Shown one piece after another: positions 4,479-6,509 of a stretch of 6,509 bases of DNA (position 1 is the stretch's first letter; each line of letters starts with the position of its first letter). The position numbers and the translations under genes were made by a program. A model generated the notes under the pieces. It was not told the DNA's origin. It did not search any database and was given only the letters and a program-made list of their open reading frames with translations. Source of the stretch: an uncultured Eubacteriales bacterium. GTDB lineage: Bacteria > Bacillota_A > Clostridia > Lachnospirales > Lachnospiraceae. The DNA lies in assembly GCA_900321365.1 (NCBI GenBank), contig ONVT01000252.1, positions 1-6,509 on the forward strand, written 5' to 3'.

Positions 4479-6509
4479 TTATACTCGCAGCATTTCCTGT
4501 GCCGCGAGCGCCTGCCCAAGGCTGATGCCGCCATCATTTGGCGGGATCAGATGGTGGGTATATACCTTCATCCCGCCTGATTCCAGCTTTTCTGATGTCA
4601 GTTTCAGAAGCAGGGTGTTCTGGTAAACGCCTCCGCTGAGCACTGCCCGGTCCAGTCCTGAATTTTCTGACGCGGTGAGAAGGGAAGAAGCGATCATGGA
4701 CGCAAGCGATTCATGGAACAGGTACGCAAGCTCGCCTGCCCCTCTCCCCATCCTGCGCTCTTCAATGATTTTTCCAAAGAGCAGATCAGTTGGGAGCGTC
4801 AGGAAGCCGTCCCCTGAGCGTGACGATCCTTTGTCTCTATCCTCACCGAAATCCGTTTCTGCCGTTAAAACGCATCCGTCTGCTTCCTCCCCGCATCTGA
4901 CAATACGGTTGTGCCCTTCCTTCTTCAGGTACGCCTCAGCGGCAAACTGCAGCGATGTCGAGGCTTCCCCCTCAAAGGTCGACTCCCGGCAGATACCGAG
5001 ACAGGCACTGACTGCGTCGAACAGCCTCCCCGCGCTGGTGGAGACAGCCGTGTTCATCCTCCTGTCAGCCATGAGGGAGATGGTCTTCAGCTGCGCGGCA
5101 CTGCAGATCGAAAGCTCCTGAACAATCTGTGCCGCCTGATCATCCCCGTACAGGGAATGGATCATGGAGGCGGCGATACGCCATCCCTCACGTGCGGCCA
5201 CATCGCCGCCGACCATCAGAAACGGCCGTATGCTCCCGATCCGTTCAAAATGTCCGCGGTCTGCCTTCATCAGCTCTCCGCCCCAGATGGTACCGTCCGT
5301 CCCCCATCCGGTTCCGTCGAAGGACGCGCCGAGAACCTCGCCGTCCAGGTCATTTTCCGCCATACAGGAGACAATGTGGGCAAAATGATGCTGCACCCGG
5401 ATAAGCGTAATGCCGCGCTCTTTTGCCAGCTGCTCAGCGTACTGCGTCGAGTGATATCCGGGATGAAGGTCGCAGACAATGGCCTGCGCCTTCCTCTCGA
5501 GGAGCGTTTCCATCCGCCGGGCAGACTCTGCAAGCGCCCGGACAGACCTGGGATCCGCAAGGTCGCCGACATAGGCGGACGGATAAAACAGCGGCCCTAT
5601 TCCAATGCAGAAGGTGTTCTTCAGCTCGCCGCCCGCCGCGAGCACCGTCTTTTCGTAATTGCCGCCGGTAAGAACCGGAAGAGGCGCATATCCCCTTGAT
5701 CTCCGGATCATGTAGGGCTGAGCGCGGTCAAAATCCATGACAGAGTCATCGCATCGGATCCGGATCTTCCGGTCATGGGACAGGATCGCGTCCGCGAATC
5801 CGCCAAGCTCTCTCAGCGCCTCTTCATCATCCCGGCAGATCGGGGCACCGGACACATTCCCGCTGGTCATCACCAGGCTGTCCGGCATCCTGGTCTCGTC
5901 CGGAAAGTCAAACAGCAGCATCTGGACCGGCGCGTAGGGAAGCATGACACCGACCTTCGGATTCCCGGGGGCGATAGCCTCACACAGGTCTGACCCCTCT
6001 TTCTTCTCAAGCAGCAGGATCGGTTTCAGATGTCCGGTCAGGATCTTCCTCTGGGCTTCATCGACAATGCAGGAGCGCAGGACTGTCTCTTCGTCGCGCA
6101 TCATCACCGCGAAGGGTTTGACCGGGCGATGCTTCCTCTGACGAAGGCGCGTCACCGCCTCCTGAGATGTGGCGTCGCAACACAGGTGGAATCCGCCGAT
6201 TCCCTTCACCGCCAGGATCTTCCCTTCGGACAGCATCTTCCGGGCGAGACGAATCGCGTCATGGCCGCGCTCATCTCTTCCCAGAAGATAAACCTCAGGA
6301 CCGCAGTCATTGCAGCAGACCGGCTGTGCATCATACCTTCTCGAGGAGGGATCCTCATACTCTTCCGCACACCTTGTGCACATGGGAAATTCCTTCATGC
6401 TGGTCCTGGCACGGTCATAGGGCAGCTCATCGAGAATCGTCAGCCTCGGGCCACACTGCGTACAGTTGATGAAGGGGTGAAGATACCTCCGGTTCCCCGG
6501 ATCGAACAG
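4479..6509 (-). CDS. hypF: HypF, [NiFe] hydrogenase maturation carbamoyltransferase, N-terminus outside the window
   Basis: The frame stays open to the right edge, giving 676 visible residues, so the internal ATG at 6398 is not the start. HypF converts carbamoyl phosphate and ATP to carbamoyl-adenylate and passes the carbamoyl group to HypE. The missing part, roughly the first 115 residues by comparison with the E. coli protein, should hold the acylphosphatase domain and the first cysteine pair of zinc finger 1. Visible in order are the second half of zinc finger 1 (RRYLHPFINCTQCGP), zinc finger 2 (MCTRC with CCNDCGP), and the YrdC-like domain from about residue 95 (VKGIGGFHLCCDA, RQRKHRPVKPFAVM, VMTSGNVSGAPICRDDEEA). 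The Kae1-like domain follows, with CDLHPGYHSTQYAE, the metal-binding VQHHFAH, FDGTGWGTDGTIWGGE and, near the end, SGGVYQN with PPNDGGISLGQA. A charged stretch around residues 550-570 (GEDRDKGSSRSGDG) looks like a variable loop. It is the first gene of the visible operon and no inactivating change is seen. Confidence 0.97.
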   Translation of the reverse strand: MFDPGNRRYLHPFINCTQCGPRLTILDELPYDRARTSMKEFPMCTRCAEEYEDPSSRRYDAQPVCCNDCGPEVYLLGRDERGHDAIRLARKMLSEGKILAVKGIGGFHLCCDATSQEAVTRLRQRKHRPVKPFAVMMRDEETVLRSCIVDEAQRKILTGHLKPILLLEKKEGSDLCEAIAPGNPKVGVMLPYAPVQMLLFDFPDETRMPDSLVMTSGNVSGAPICRDDEEALRELGGFADAILSHDRKIRIRCDDSVMDFDRAQPYMIRRSRGYAPLPVLTGGNYEKTVLAAGGELKNTFCIGIGPLFYPSAYVGDLADPRSVRALAESARRMETLLERKAQAIVCDLHPGYHSTQYAEQLAKERGITLIRVQHHFAHIVSCMAENDLDGEVLGASFDGTGWGTDGTIWGGELMKADRGHFERIGSIRPFLMVGGDVAAREGWRIAASMIHSLYGDDQAAQIVQELSICSAAQLKTISLMADRRMNTAVSTSAGRLFDAVSACLGICRESTFEGEASTSLQFAAEAYLKKEGHNRIVRCGEEADGCVLTAETDFGEDRDKGSSRSGDGFLTLPTDLLFGKIIEERRMGRGAGELAYLFHESLASMIASSLLTASENSGLDRAVLSGGVYQNTLLLKLTSEKLESGGMKVYTHHLIPPNDGGISLGQALAAQEMLRV

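Noticed and set aside
4911..5699. A 262-codon plus-strand frame opposite hypF
   Set aside because: HypF carries all its motifs in the minus strand here; the antisense translation has no recognisable feature.

Overview
The window is a minus-strand gene block from a strict anaerobe, most likely a Clostridia-type Firmicute. This rests on strong AGGAGG-type ribosome binding sites, short gaps and ATGA overlaps between genes, moderately high GC and the gene families present; no finer placement is possible from the sequence alone. No credible plus-strand protein gene was found.

Reading in the direction of transcription (right to left), the right two thirds is a hydrogenase maturation cluster: hypF (5' end outside the window), hypC, hypD and hypE. 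Together HypF, HypE, HypC and HypD make the Fe(CN)2CO unit of [NiFe] hydrogenases. HypF and HypE turn carbamoyl phosphate into a cyanide ligand on the C-terminal cysteine of HypE, and the HypC-HypD complex carries the iron. The nickel-insertion genes hypA and hypB and the hydrogenase structural genes are not in the window.

Between hypE and the next gene is a 179-base non-coding gap. It holds a compact 140-base inverted-repeat element (1948-2087) that folds as a closing stem around four hairpins. The fold is better on the plus strand, because three helices contain G-U pairs there that become A-C mismatches on the minus strand. It is either an antisense structured RNA or a small mobile-element relic. 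A candidate minus-strand promoter lies inside it.

The left third encodes a 90-residue protein of the TM1266 family (named 'iron-only hydrogenase system regulator'), followed at once by two nitrogenase component 1-like subunits. The first is complete (464 residues); the second, coupled to it by an ATGA overlap, runs off the left edge after 88 residues. Neither looks like a true NifD or NifK, so the pair is better described as an uncharacterised nitrogenase-like reductase.

The unusual point is the combination in one directional array: [NiFe]-type cofactor maturation, a marker normally tied to [FeFe] hydrogenase, and a nitrogenase-like pair of unknown substrate. Whether they work together is inference.
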